From: Bondarzewia mesenterica
Taxonomy: Eukaryota > Basidiomycota > Agaricomycetes > Russulales > Bondarzewiaceae
DNA: 43,030 nt
Assembly (NCBI GenBank): GCA_004802705.1
Contig: SGPL01000171.1
Coordinates: forward strand, 1 to 43,030
Direction: 5' to 3'
In this document: in pieces, positions 32,630-42,962 of the stretch
Position numbering within the stretch: the first letter of the stretch is position 1
Layout of the letters: every line of letters starts with the position of its first letter
The notes under the pieces: generated by a model
Told to the model about the DNA's origin: nothing
What the model saw: the letters and a program-made list of their open reading frames with translations, nothing else
Database searches by the model: none
Translations under genes and position numbers: made by a program

Positions 32630-33593
32630 CTCACTTTGACGATGATAAGGAACGGGAATTCCTCTCTGACTCACGAACCCAACGTTTTTTTATGTAGGCT
32701 TCATGCATCATGGTGTATCATAACGTTGTGTGAAAAATATAGCTTGCGATGGCCACTGCCACCTACTGCCACGAACATGCATCTGTTCCGCAAAACGTGG
32801 TCTTGACTATGATGCAAAGAAACCCCGGTGCGGTACGGGCCGGCCACGAGTTGCGGCTACCACTGGCAAGGACTCAGACTTCAAGTGCAACGATATCGAC
32901 CATCCACCCCGTTCTTCCACGTCACCTCACTGTAGCTGATTTCTTGCCTTTACAGAGCTCAGCATACTGAATACATACCAGTCACCAGTGAAATTTGGAA
33001 TCATGATGTGTTGTACGTAAATTTCAGGATGGGTGCGGAATCTGTACATTGTTTCGGGCGAGCTGAAAACTTCTTGAATTGGACCGTTCAACCTGAAGCG
33101 CTGTTGCTGAAGCTCTTCTTTTTCCAGCCAACATACCAGACGCAATCGGCAATCAAACGATCGCCTTAAGGCCTGAGCATACCGTACGTCTCCGTACATA
33201 CTATGCATCAATGCTCAAGTGGGCACCATTCGCTCAGCTCACTCTTCGTTCGCTCGTTCTTTTGGCATTATAGTACATGATCTACATCTTGCTCGCAACC
33301 ATGGGGTTGCATGTTCGCCGATTCCTGTGAATCTCTTTCATAAAGTATCGCGCAGTCCTTTTGCGCTTTCCGTAGTGTATTCCGCAGCCAGGCGTTAAGA
33401 CGAGAAGGTACTGTGCAAAGGTGGGCAGGCCACCTTTTTATTTATACCGATCTCAGACTTTAATCATACAGATGGGGCCTTCAACTCCAGACACATGCTC
33501 ACTGGAGCGCAGGCGGGACGCTACGCAAAAACCAACTGGACCAGGAAGCCATGATGCTGCGAAGTAACTGCGGCATATCCAAGATATAAGACT
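32630..33593. other. intergenic between copies 2 and 3
   Basis: About 960 bases hold the terminator side of copy 2 and the promoter of copy 3. Open frames on both strands (for example 33211-32927, -) show no family motif. Confidence 0.4.
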
Positions 33594-35044
33594 ATGGCAA
33601 GCAGAGTCGAGCCACCAGTTTCATCGTATCCTATGGCATATCATCGTCATCATCACTTCAGTTCGAATCGGGACAACTATGGTATCCCATTCAGATTGGA
33701 CGGGACTTCTGATGGACTCCCTGCCGATCGCGATGTGAAGGAGAATCTGCGAGAAGATCCTGTAGAGACTCTGCAGGTCCCTGTTCCCCCAAAGACACCT
33801 GCTATCTCCACATCCATCGCCAATATCGAGTACATCGGGTCGTACAATTGGATAGAGGCATCGGATCCAACCATCATCGTTCCAGGTATGCTTACTTCCT
33901 ACAGTTACAGTGCTGGTCAAAGTAACACCCCCAACCAGGCTCGCCGCCAGAATGGACTGATCGTCCGATCCCCGTCAGAGTCGAACGAGACAAGAGCGTG
34001 CACTTCGTTGACCAGCAGGGGTTCAGGTGTCCGTCTTCAGTTCTCCTCCCACTGCTCAAAGCTGTCGATACTGTCGGCCGGCGTCGACTGGCCCTCGGTC
34101 GATTTTATCAGCGATCGAAATGGGCTCAGGAAGCTGTTGCGGTGGATCGACGGTTCTGCAACGTCCAAAGACTTCAGAATTGATGTGCAGTTAGTGGGGG
34201 AGCACACGATTTTGTTCAATAGATGGGAAGTGCGGACGCGGGAGCCTGCGAGCGGGAGGAGTTTTGGTTATAATTTTGAGAAGGCCATGACGGCCCCTAT
34301 GCCGGGATGCGAGGAGAGCACTGGGCATCATCGAATCATTAAATACGCAAGTATCTTTGTTCCTCTCTTTCTGGCGATGGCAATTTTACTAACTACTAAC
34401 TACCCTTGCAGGAGTTCTTCGGGCTGAAGATGGTCGTTCGCTTCGAGGTCGATGCGTGTCTCCCACTCGCGCCTAAAAAGAAACGCCCATCCCAGGCATC
34501 TCCCTCCTTGAACCCCGACGATCTAGCCGACGCACTTTCAAGCCTCAACATCGCATCCTCTAAACCTGCACGGGCAGCCGAGACAACACTTCCAACGTCT
34601 GGGTCATCTAAATCATCCGACACACCCTCTTCGTCGTCGCTGCGCATCCTGCGCGGAGGCTCCGAGCAGCCGCAAGATCGCATCATTGAGCTGACGACGC
34701 GGTCCGAGAACTACATTCACAAGCTTGACTGGGCGGAGATTCTTCCGCAGCTCTACTTATCGCAGACACCTCACTACTACACCGGCGTGCACTCGCGCGG
34801 GAGCTTTTTCGAGGTGCGAAAGCAAGCGCTCGACGGGCTCGAGTTGGCAGCGCAGCGGGAGAAGACGGAGATGAGCCTGCGGAAGCTCGGGAGCGCGCTT
34901 AAGATGATACAGGAGATTGTGATGAAGCGTGGGTGCGAGAGCAGGCTGAGCTTGGTATGCGAGGCAGGCAAGCTGAGGGTGTATGAACGTGCCAGCAAGG
35001 CCAGTTGCCTACCGGAGGAGGAGATGGAACGATTCAAGCGTTGA
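33594..35044 (+). CDS. uncharacterised fungal family, copy 3 (one frameshift)
   Basis: Exons 33594-33885, 33939-34346 and 34412-35044 match copy 2 throughout: IEYIGSYNWIEASDPTIIVP, GSPPEWTDRPIPVRV, HFVDQQGFRCPSSVLLPLL, VDWPSVDFISDRNGLRKLL, DFRIDVQLVGEHTILFNRWE, SGRSFGYNFEKAMT, TGHHRIIKY, EFFGLKMVVRFEVDACLPL, DDLADALSSLNIASS, LRILRGGSEQPQDRIIELTT, QTPHYYTGVHSRGSFF and LSLVCEAGKLRVYERAS. Total exon length is 1333, one over a multiple of three. The frame changes at about 34075-34084, between KAVDTVG and VDWPSVDF, where copy 2 has two more bases. Either this is a pseudogene with a net -2 change or there is a base-call error; all other parts are well kept. Intron 2 (34347-34411) has a GCAAGT donor and a CTAAC branch site before CTTGCAG. 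Confidence 0.8.
34347..34411 (+). other. GC-AG intron in copy 3
   Basis: This 65-nt intron follows TAC of IKY. The donor is GCAAGT, which is the GTAAGT consensus with C in place of T. A CTAAC branch-site word precedes the CTTGCAG acceptor. It is positionally identical to the copy 2 intron 2 (GC donor) and the copy 1 intron 2 (GT donor). Confidence 0.85.
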
Positions 35045-38000
35045 CTCTGAAAGAGATGTCTGTTTCCAGGAATTGTCTCACCGCGGCTTCGCACACGTAT
35101 TTCTGATATGGGTGCTCTATTTGTGTCAGGTGCTATCGAGTGGTGCATGGATCTTCTAGTATTCAGTTGGCGATGCGGGAGATCGCACGTAGAGACCCGT
35201 GTTTGTCTTTTTTTATTCTTCATGGGAGCAGGCCACGGCCAAGGCCCATCGGCGCAAAGCACGCAGCAAGTCAGGAAGCCTCCCTCTCTCAATCACTTCC
35301 TCTCTCAGCTCTCTCTCTCAATCGGATACCCCGGATCTGTGTGAAGTGCACTTCGACAGCTTCGCGCCTCGACACTATGGTCACCAGTGCGGGGAAGTCA
35401 TTAATTCAGTGAACGTCACCGGCATATAGCACGCGACGCAGTCCAAGTCTAGTGCATCTCACTGACCGAGGTCTGTGTGAGCAGCATCAACGAAACAGGC
35501 ATGCAACGGCGGACATAGATCGCAGACGGCGTTTCTAATTTTTCATAACCATCATCACCGAGGCCTCTGCAATGTATGTATGTATGGGAGGAAAAGAATG
35601 GGAGGAAAAGAACGGTCTGGGCGCAAGAGTGCCCACGATGCAGCGACGTGATCTCCACGGAACACATCTCTTCTGCATCGACGGCAAAGCGTGGAAGACG
35701 GAGGTGTGAGATCGAGGGCGGGAATGCAGGAACTAGCATACGCCCGGGCGCTCGGGCGCTCCATACATGTACTTGACAGAATCGTGCTGTTCGCCACTCG
35801 GAATTGGTGGAGAAGCTTCGGGAAAAAAACGTACAGCGCGGCAATGTGTTGATTTGCTCTCCTGCGAAGGAACCAGCACCGGATATGAACATACCGTCTG
35901 TGCGTACGCCGTGATACCTAGTCGGGAAGTCTGATCGGCTTGCGTGAGACCCGTACTGTGCGTAACGGTATAGTGAACGATCGAAAGTGTATCGAAGCGT
36001 GCTCGAAAGTCGAGTACGAGCATCGTTCGGATGGAAGTGGGCGAAAGAAATACACAGGGCAACGGGTTCACTGAAAGGAAGATGAAACAGCGCGTGACAA
36101 GCGCCTTTACTGCGCCTTTGTGCGTGGGCACTTGAGAATGTACGCGCGGCGCCAAGCGGGTCAAGCGGTATTCTGCATGTGCATGCACTGTATTCAAGAG
36201 AGAGCACGAGAGCAATCGCGCATATCGTGCTCTGGGAATGTGTCATAGTACTACTCAGACTTGCGCTCGCACCCGAGAACATGGACCCTGTTGCGAAGGT
36301 CAGCCTTGGCCCTTGGGAGATACCGCCTGACGTGCGAGTAAGATTCCAGGTGCACCCGATTTATAGGCGCACAAAAGTGTCGCGCAAGCTGTGGGAGTTA
36401 TAGAAGTGGGGTTGCTGTGGATTGCGTATGTGCTGCTGTCGTCATTGCTTCAGGTTCGAGGTCGAGAGAGCGTCTATACGCCATTGTGATACTGATGGTC
36501 TGGACCAGAGTCCATAAGATTGCGCTACTTGTCGTGAGCAGCGGATAGATCTTCAGGCAAGGCACCAAGGGACCCATTGTGGAGTAGAGAATATGACAGA
36601 AAAGGGTTGGCATACGCTACCGAGCGAATAGAAGGTCTCGTGAGCGGTGCGACTTTTGGAGAATGGTAATAAGAATGCGGCGACAGATACATGGATGCCC
36701 TGGATAGAAGTCTTACTGATCAGAACATAGGTAAAGGAAATGGAAATGGACTTCAGAGCGGGCTGCCTTGTTCTGCCAGATTGAGGAAAGGGTTCTGTCC
36801 GCGGTGAGAATGGCGTACTCGATTGACTGGATGATACGGAGAACATATGGAGGTACAGACAGGCACAGAGTTATCTGAATGGAATAGGCGCTGGATTGGG
36901 TTAAAGGATATGCAAAAGTGAATAAGGGGTCAACCGCAGCATACAAAGAAGAGCATGCTGCGACCAGACGGACGGCCTAATCCTGATAAATGAACACAAG
37001 ACCGTCTTCAGTGTGAGCGACTAAATTTGCACATCAATACACATTGAGCCGTCGAAGCGACCGATAGGCGGGGAAGTTCAGACGTCTGACAAATCTGCCT
37101 CCCGTATCCTGGTAGACACGCTCTTGCCTATGTGATAGCAGCCATCTGTCCATCGACAGGACAAACAAGATCCGCTTCCAATCACCAGGAAAAAAGGAGG
37201 CAAATGCGAGAGCGAGGAGAGGTCACAACTGCATCGGTCCGAGCTCGGCCAGGCAATCAGGATGCCGAACTATCGCAAAAGTAGCAGACAGAGATAGACT
37301 TGTGGGAAGAAAGGCACGCGGAGGCGGTGAACGCGAGAGGCATAATAAAATCTGGTGCGGATCTGTGAGAGCATGGACACCGATTTCGCGCAAGTCCCTG
37401 AGCGAACCTGAGAGCTTCGCCAAACAGCATTGCGGCGCTTGGTAAGGGAGTGAGTGCGCGAGTTACGAAGGCGGAAATGTGCACGGCTCACGCCCGCCGC
37501 TCGTTCAAAAAGGGATGCACGAGCTCACTCCAGTGTACCTAGCAACCGTGATAGCGCCTTGCGGCGAGCTAAGGAAGAGTGCAGTGGGCTGCATATAGAC
37601 ATATTGAGGAGGTACCGGTCAGTGGCGAAAAGGACACTGCTCCCATAAGAGAAACCCGGATAACAGTTACCCGAGTAGGCTTGTTTGAATGGTGCCCGAT
37701 ATGGACCAGAATATGAAATGTGTTCTATCTACATACCACAGAAGACAGAAAGAAAAATTGAGTGTGTCGGTGCACGAGGATGGGGACGAAAAAAAGGTCG
37801 GATAAGGTGGTTCTTGGAGCAAGACGGAAATTATCCAGGCCATTCAGCGCTAACGGGGAGTCGTCGGGGAGATTACAGAAGAGTTCACAAGGTAAAGTGA
37901 TGGACGGAAGGAAGGAGGGGCTGAACGCGAGTGAAGCTCTAATCACCCAACAAATTCGGAGTAATTAGTTTCAAATCCCGACAGAGCCAACCTCCCGGGT

Positions 38001-38140
38001 GTCCCATAGAAGTGACGCGGCCACCCCCTCACCCGTATATTTACATCTGCTCTCATACGCCCACCAACGTCTGTCCATCCGAGTACACAAGCCGTTTTCT
38101 CAGTTTTTTCTTTTTCAACTCGCATCGTTCATCTGAATCA
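35045..38140. other. about 3.1 kb gene-poor region
   Basis: No family is recognised on either strand. The longest frame (36282-35449, -) has repetitive Ser/Arg/Cys composition and no splice logic. A 14-base word (GGGAGGAAAAGAA with one neighbour base) occurs twice in tandem near 35585-35612, and CT-rich microsatellite sequence lies at about 35280-35330. The last 100 bases form the PRE7 promoter and leader, with an AT-rich TATATTTACA at about 38037. Confidence 0.45.
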
Positions 38141-39242
38141 ATGCTGGACATGGAATCCGTGGCGCGCCCCCAGCAGAGACAATTCAATCCTTATTCGCAA
38201 AACGGCGGAACGATCCTCGCCATCGCCGGTGCAGACTTCACCGTCATCGCGGGCGACACCAGACAGAGTGAGGGGTTCAGCATTCAAACCCGCTACGCGC
38301 CAAAAGTGTTTCGATTGTGAGTCGCGTCTAGCGGTCGTTGAATGATCACGCGCTGACGCGGCTACCCCAGGACGGACCGCGCGTCCTTGCAGTCAATGGT
38401 TTCGCCGCTGATGGCAATATGTTTGTGAAGAAAGTGAAGCAGCGGCTGGAGGTACGAAATACTTTTCGTTGCAGTTTCGACGTGACCTGAGCCAAGTCCA
38501 GTGGTACCGTCATGCACACGCCAAAGACATGCCTCTCCGCGCGATCGCCCGCTTGATTCAGACAATGCTTTACGCACAGCGATTTTTCCCTTACTACGTT
38601 TACAACATTCTGGGCGGCATCGAAGAAGATGGTACGTTATGCAATGCGCTTTCCGTAACCGTTCCTATCTTCATATAGTCTGCTCTTCACAGGCAGTGGA
38701 GCTGTGTACTCTTTCGATCCGGTAGGATCGTATGAACGCGAAGCATGTCGTGCTGCCGGAGCCGCGCAATCGCTAGTGCAGCCCTTCCTGGATAATCAGG
38801 CGAGTATCTAAAAGCGTCTATTGGGACTCCGGTCGCTGACCCCGCATCGCTATCTCTCGAACTTCATCCCGAATTTTTCCCGCGCCCCCCACTTTTTCTG
38901 TTGCGCCCATCAGATCTACTTCAAGAACCAGACTGCTGCCCCCGGAACGTCACATCCATCCCACCTACCGCTGCCAGATGTTCTGTCTATCGTCATAGAC
39001 TCGTTTACGAGCGCCACTGAGCGTCATATCGAAGTACGTTCTTTGTTCATGTCCTAGAAGGGAGCTGCCTAAATTGATGTGTTTCTGTTGCGTAGGTCGG
39101 CGATGGCCTCGAAATGTACATCGTTCTTGCCAAAGGGCGTAGCATGCAGGGCATGGAGGGCCTTCGAGGCGTGCAAGAGCTTAGCACCAAGGCGGACGGT
39201 GAGCGGATGTTTGTGCTCAAACGAGACTTGAAGAAAGATTAG
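38141..39242 (+). CDS. PRE7: 20S proteasome subunit beta-6 (Pre7/PSMB1), apparent 1-nt deletion
   Basis: Exons 38141-38316, 38371-38451, 38502-38631, 38693-38799, 38914-39033 and 39096-39242 encode a non-catalytic beta subunit of the 20S proteasome core. Landmarks: [158 protein letters not shown] and [10 protein letters not shown]. Exon lengths sum to 761, one short of 762 (253 aa). The lost base is in exon 2 near 38380-38384, where LTDRA should be followed by VLAVNG. A donor shift to GTGTTT at about 38307 would also restore frame, but it would drop four conserved residues. Because the gene is essential, a sequencing error is the simplest explanation. The intron after LDNQ has a GC donor (GCGAGT). 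Confidence 0.92.
38800..38913 (+). other. GC-AG intron in PRE7
   Basis: Donor CAG then GCGAGT; acceptor CCCATCAG. Frame and family sequence (PFLDNQ then IYFKNQ) are kept exactly only with this GC donor. The other introns of the gene use GT. Confidence 0.8.
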
Positions 39243-39779
39243 CTTTGTGTAATGCATACTTGTGGACGTTGTGAAAATTGTGGACAGTCCATCCGCCATG
39301 GTTTCAGACTCTTTTCGTTGTTTGTTCAGCATTTTTTGTTCTAGGTATTTTTAGTCACTTTGTGTATTAGATCTCATAGATTTATGCGATCTGGGGAGTT
39401 CCACGTGCTTTCCACGCGAACATTAACTTGAATGCTTTTAATCTTGTTTTCCAGAAGTTGCTCCACCTCGCTTTCGTATCAAAAGGCTTGTAAGGTCGAA
39501 AATATTGTGTGTAGGAAGAAAACAAGAGGAAGAGAAGAGGATTTTTTTTTCCAGTTTGCTCCTGAGGGATGGGAGAATTTGTGCCCAAAGTGGCTGGGTA
39601 ACCACGCGCGGAGCCCAAACAAGGCCAAAAGCAACGCTCTCCACCGACCGTCACATCGCCCAGTGCGCGAGCTCCGCATTGTCCTCCTTTCGCTTCTCTA
39701 CTTTATCCTCTTCTTCATCGCCCTCGTCGTCGCCCACCGCCCTGTCATCTAATTTCAATAAACTCTATCGCCAACCGTG
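39243..39779. promoter_or_regulatory. PRE7 3' flank and ROT1 promoter
   Basis: No gene is recognised. The last 100 bases before the ROT1 ATG are strongly pyrimidine-rich (TCCTCCTTTCGCTTCTC type), as in many fungal housekeeping promoters. The final CAATAAACT lies in the leader. Confidence 0.5.
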
Positions 39780-40695
39780 ATGTTCCTCACACACCTGCTT
39801 GCACTGGTCCTTGCATCAGTTCCCGCGCTCGGTCAGATTGTGTACGATTCTCAGCACAACCTCACTTCACTCGTGGGTACCTGGAGTTCGGGCAGTAAGG
39901 CAGTTGTGACTGGCTCGGTGCGTTTTTTTTTGCTCGATAGTATCGGTGCAGAAGTGATTTTGCTCATCCGATCGAATACGCGGCTGCGGATAGGGTTTTG
40001 CAAACCCTGCGAACAAATCTTTCACCTATGCCAAAACGACGGGCGTCTCCTATTCATTGTGAGTGCATTAAATTCGCACTTTTTTTTTGCGTGCGATTCT
40101 CGACCGTGAGTCTGACGCGGCCGCGTTTCGCAGCACTGGCGACGGCTTTTATGAGATTGCGCGGTATCGATTCAATGGCAACGGTCTGCATTTCTACAGC
40201 TACTACATCTCCATTGTTTTTCCTGAAGCGACACTTTAATTGACAGGGACCCAACCAAACTGCATAACTGGCGTTATCAACTGGTCACACGGAACGTATG
40301 ACCTTGTCGACAATGGCTCCATCGTCATGACTCCGTTTGGTGACGGGTTCCAGCAGATTCAGGACACCTGTGCAGCAGTGTCGAACTTCATCGAGGACTA
40401 CAACCTCACCGAGCTGTACCAGTCGTGGCAGATATTCCAGGATCCTATCGACGGCTACAAGCTCCACCTGTTCCAGTTTGACGGGTCCCCTGTCGCACCC
40501 CAGTTTCAGGTGTCGACGACGCCGAACATGCTCCCTACCCGCAATTTGCGCAACACGACCAACACCACGTCTTCGTCAGTGGCGGCTCGGGATGTCCTCG
40601 CTACGAATACTGCCGCGAACAGGTGGGAGGCGGCCGGCGCGGGCCGGGTGCTCTTCGCACTGTTTGGTCTCGCCCTGCTGTCTGTCCTTCTGTGA
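39780..40695 (+). CDS. ROT1: Rot1, ER chaperone for cell-wall and glycoprotein folding
   Basis: Exons 39780-39917, 39994-40058, 40134-40183 and 40247-40695 join in frame to 233 aa. The N-terminus (MFLTHLLALVLASVPALG) is a signal peptide. Family landmarks: NLTSLVGTWSSGSKAVVTGS, GFANPANKSFTYAKTTGVSY, GDGFYEIARYRFNGN, NCITGVINWSHGTYDLVDNG, SIVMTPFGDGFQQIQD, and YQSWQIFQDPIDGYKLHLFQ. An Asn/Thr-rich linker with N-glycosylation sites (NTTNTTSS) precedes a C-terminal hydrophobic helix (VLFALFGLALLSVLL). In yeast Rot1 is an essential ER membrane chaperone needed for beta-1,6-glucan synthesis. The ATG at 39780 is the start. No defect is seen. Confidence 0.93.
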
Positions 40696-41706
40696 TCGAA
40701 TACGGCGCCTTGTGCGAGCTTGTAGAAGCGTGGCGACAGATGGAAGGCGGCTCCACTTACGCCATGTGTGCTTTATGACGGTGGTGTGTTTTGGGTAGCA
40801 TAGCGCATTTTTGATTTGATTGGACTTGCAAGCCAGCCACCAGAGAACGAACCTTTTTATTACGCTTCACACTTTTTCCTCCATTATTTTTCTCATTTTC
40901 TTTCTTCTCATCATCCTCAACCTCTCGCCCCGTCCCCGAGCCATTTCCACTTCGCCCGCTTGCTACTTGGCATCTCCCGTTCTTCCATTCCTACGCGTAA
41001 CATACACACTTTTTTTGTTCGCTCGATACCCTCCCCAACATCGACGCTGGAGAACACACGCTCATTTGACCGTTCACCCACCCGTTAGATCATCTTGAGG
41101 CTTGAAGCCTGGTCGCCATTCGTCATTTTCTTTCCTCATCTTCTCTGATCCTGTCCTAACGTGTTCAAGTATGACGATCTAGATGCATGTGCTCGATGTA
41201 CGGCTTGCATGAGCTTGTGTTGGGACCGAGTGGACGTCAAGGCGATCGTGACACTTGCAATAATCGACCTCGCCGACGTTGCCATGAGCCTGCTCAAGCC
41301 GCCGTGTCCATCCAGACAATAAGTATAAGACGTTTCATAATTGACTCTCCACCTATTATAGCCACGACCATCTGCGGTCATTACCGAGAATGTTTTTCAT
41401 TCATTTGAGAGTCTGATTGACCACTCGATGAACACTGATTTGTATAAGGCTTAGATGTATGGTGCTCTTGCGTGTTTTCTTGTATGTAACCCGCTCAGCA
41501 ATAGTCCTGACGAGTGACGCTTTTTGGACTCCACCTCAAAATGCCTTTGAACGTGGCGAAATGTGGGCAGCCTCGGGTTCGAATAATTGCTGGTGTCTTG
41601 CAAACATTCTGAAAATGATCTTGCTGTCTGGCAGTGTGAGAAGAAGCCAGAACGACCGTAATACTCAATTCCCCTTCCCCAATATTGTACAAAATGAAAA
41701 TAAAGC
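40696..41706. other. intergenic, no gene recognised
   Basis: The 3' flank of ROT1 is followed by CT-rich sequence (40850-41050) with two overlapping plus frames that are low-complexity shadows. Nothing further is recognised. Confidence 0.4.
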
Positions 41707-41840
41707 AATGGTGCTCCTCGCCCAGCACTCGCCGACTCGCCTCCATTATCACCAACCTCAGCGCTCTCGCCGCCTCCCATCGCCGCTTTCGTAATATACC
41801 AACCCAAATCTTGATGCAATGTCCGATCTAGGCTTCGAAC
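41707..41840 (-). pseudogene. fragment of the NLR/TPR gene
   Basis: About 130 bases match 8760-8890 of the NLR gene, in the same orientation, with small indels. On the minus strand the pieces encode SDIA..FGL-type sequence and then METRRRVLGEEHPD-like sequence (here VIMEASRRVLGEEHH), split between frames. There is no NB-ARC part next to it, and the flanks do not match the parent gene. It is a scrap that shows the NLR family has been copied within this region. Confidence 0.8.
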
Positions 41841-42511
41841 TCCAGACAAAGCCCACCCACACATAGTACCAATTCTTTTGGAGGAGCGAGTGGCGGGCAG
41901 GCGACGGCCGATCTTATATGGGTTGCTTTCAGCGCGTGACATCATCTCCTTCTCTCAGGCTGGACGACGCTAGCTACCGCCGAATCGCGCTCGGGATGAA
42001 CGAATCGCTTCGCGTTGGATCGAAAATGGGGGCAGGCTGTGTGCGGGGGTCTGGTGGCCTTTGACTTGCTCTGGACGATGGATTATCATGCGGCGCATTC
42101 GGAACTCGGTTTGTCTGTCCAGCGAGGCGATGGAAGNAATGGTATTGTTGGAGTGGTGAGCATCGCAACCGGGATGTGCGCGGGGTAACATGACGGTATG
42201 CCAGTCACTGCGAAGCTTATATACTCTTTCTCCAGGATCCATGGTACGCTTATACTTCCAGACCAANACATATCCNACCAGGGTGGTATGACACTGTGAT
42301 GGCTGGGGAGATACGGCGGGGCCGAAGGAAGGAATCTGATTGCCTGAGGCGCGACGTCATAGTCGCCAGCTCCTGCGTAGTCGGGGNTCNATATACAGTC
42401 GTAGAGGATATGTCGACAAAGCCACTCTCGCGACATTGGTGGGCCATAGAGTAAGCCGACAAGTGGATGTANNCCGCCTGCAGGGCGTTTTCCAAACTGC
42501 CTACCCATAAT

Positions 42512-42581
42512 CCCGTAGAAGCACGTTGATATACGCCTCAGACGTAATGCACACGCCCATAGAAGCACGTTGATATGCGCC
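42512..42581. repeat. 26-nt direct repeat, two copies
   Basis: Copies at 42512-42537 and 42556-42581 share 24 of 26 bases, with core TAGAAGCACGTTGATAT. Start-to-start spacing is 44 bases. The intervening 18 bases are not repeated. Confidence 0.75.
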
Positions 42582-42911
42582 CAGGACGCAAGCTCCAGAC
42601 GGGTGAGGGCGGGTTCNGCGTGGTCACTGAAGGACCTGAATAGTCGTCGTCCGAANTGGACCAATAATAGTGNTACAGAAGCAGAGGATGATAAATTTCG
42701 TGAGCTCGAGAAGTAGTAGAGTTTCTGGGGTGTGAGTAGGCGGAAGTGTGATGAGACGTANTGAGAAGTGCTGCCCTTTTATATCTGAGCGTTCTCCGGT
42801 AGGCCCAAGCTGTGTCTGCTTTGAATTAAAACTCGAGTCAAAGACAACAACAAAAGATATCTGAGAAAGTAACTCGATGGTGGCTGGACCATTGTATATG
42901 TAGACAATGCG

Positions 42912-42962
42912 TGAGTCTTGCTTGAGNCACCCTCAGGCTGANGGCGGCTCAAGCAAGACTCA
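42912..42962. repeat. 17-bp inverted repeat (hairpin)
   Basis: The left arm 42912-42928 begins TGAGTCTTGCTTGAG. The right arm 42946-42962 is its reverse complement (GGCTCAAGCAAGACTCA). One position in the left arm is N; all others pair. The loop is 17 bases. It could be a terminal-repeat hairpin, a sequencing-chimera fold-back or a small transposon end. Confidence 0.75.

Noticed and set aside
33594..34427. Uninterrupted 277-codon frame in copy 3
   Set aside because: It reads through intron 1 and the GC-AG intron and loses the conserved SPPEWTDRP block, so the spliced model is preferred, with a frameshift noted.
35449..36282. 277-codon minus frame
   Set aside because: No motif, odd composition and no splice sites or neighbours that support it.
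37962..37985. tRNA T-loop-like word (GTTTCAAATCCC)
   Set aside because: No matching acceptor, D or anticodon arms could be folded around it.
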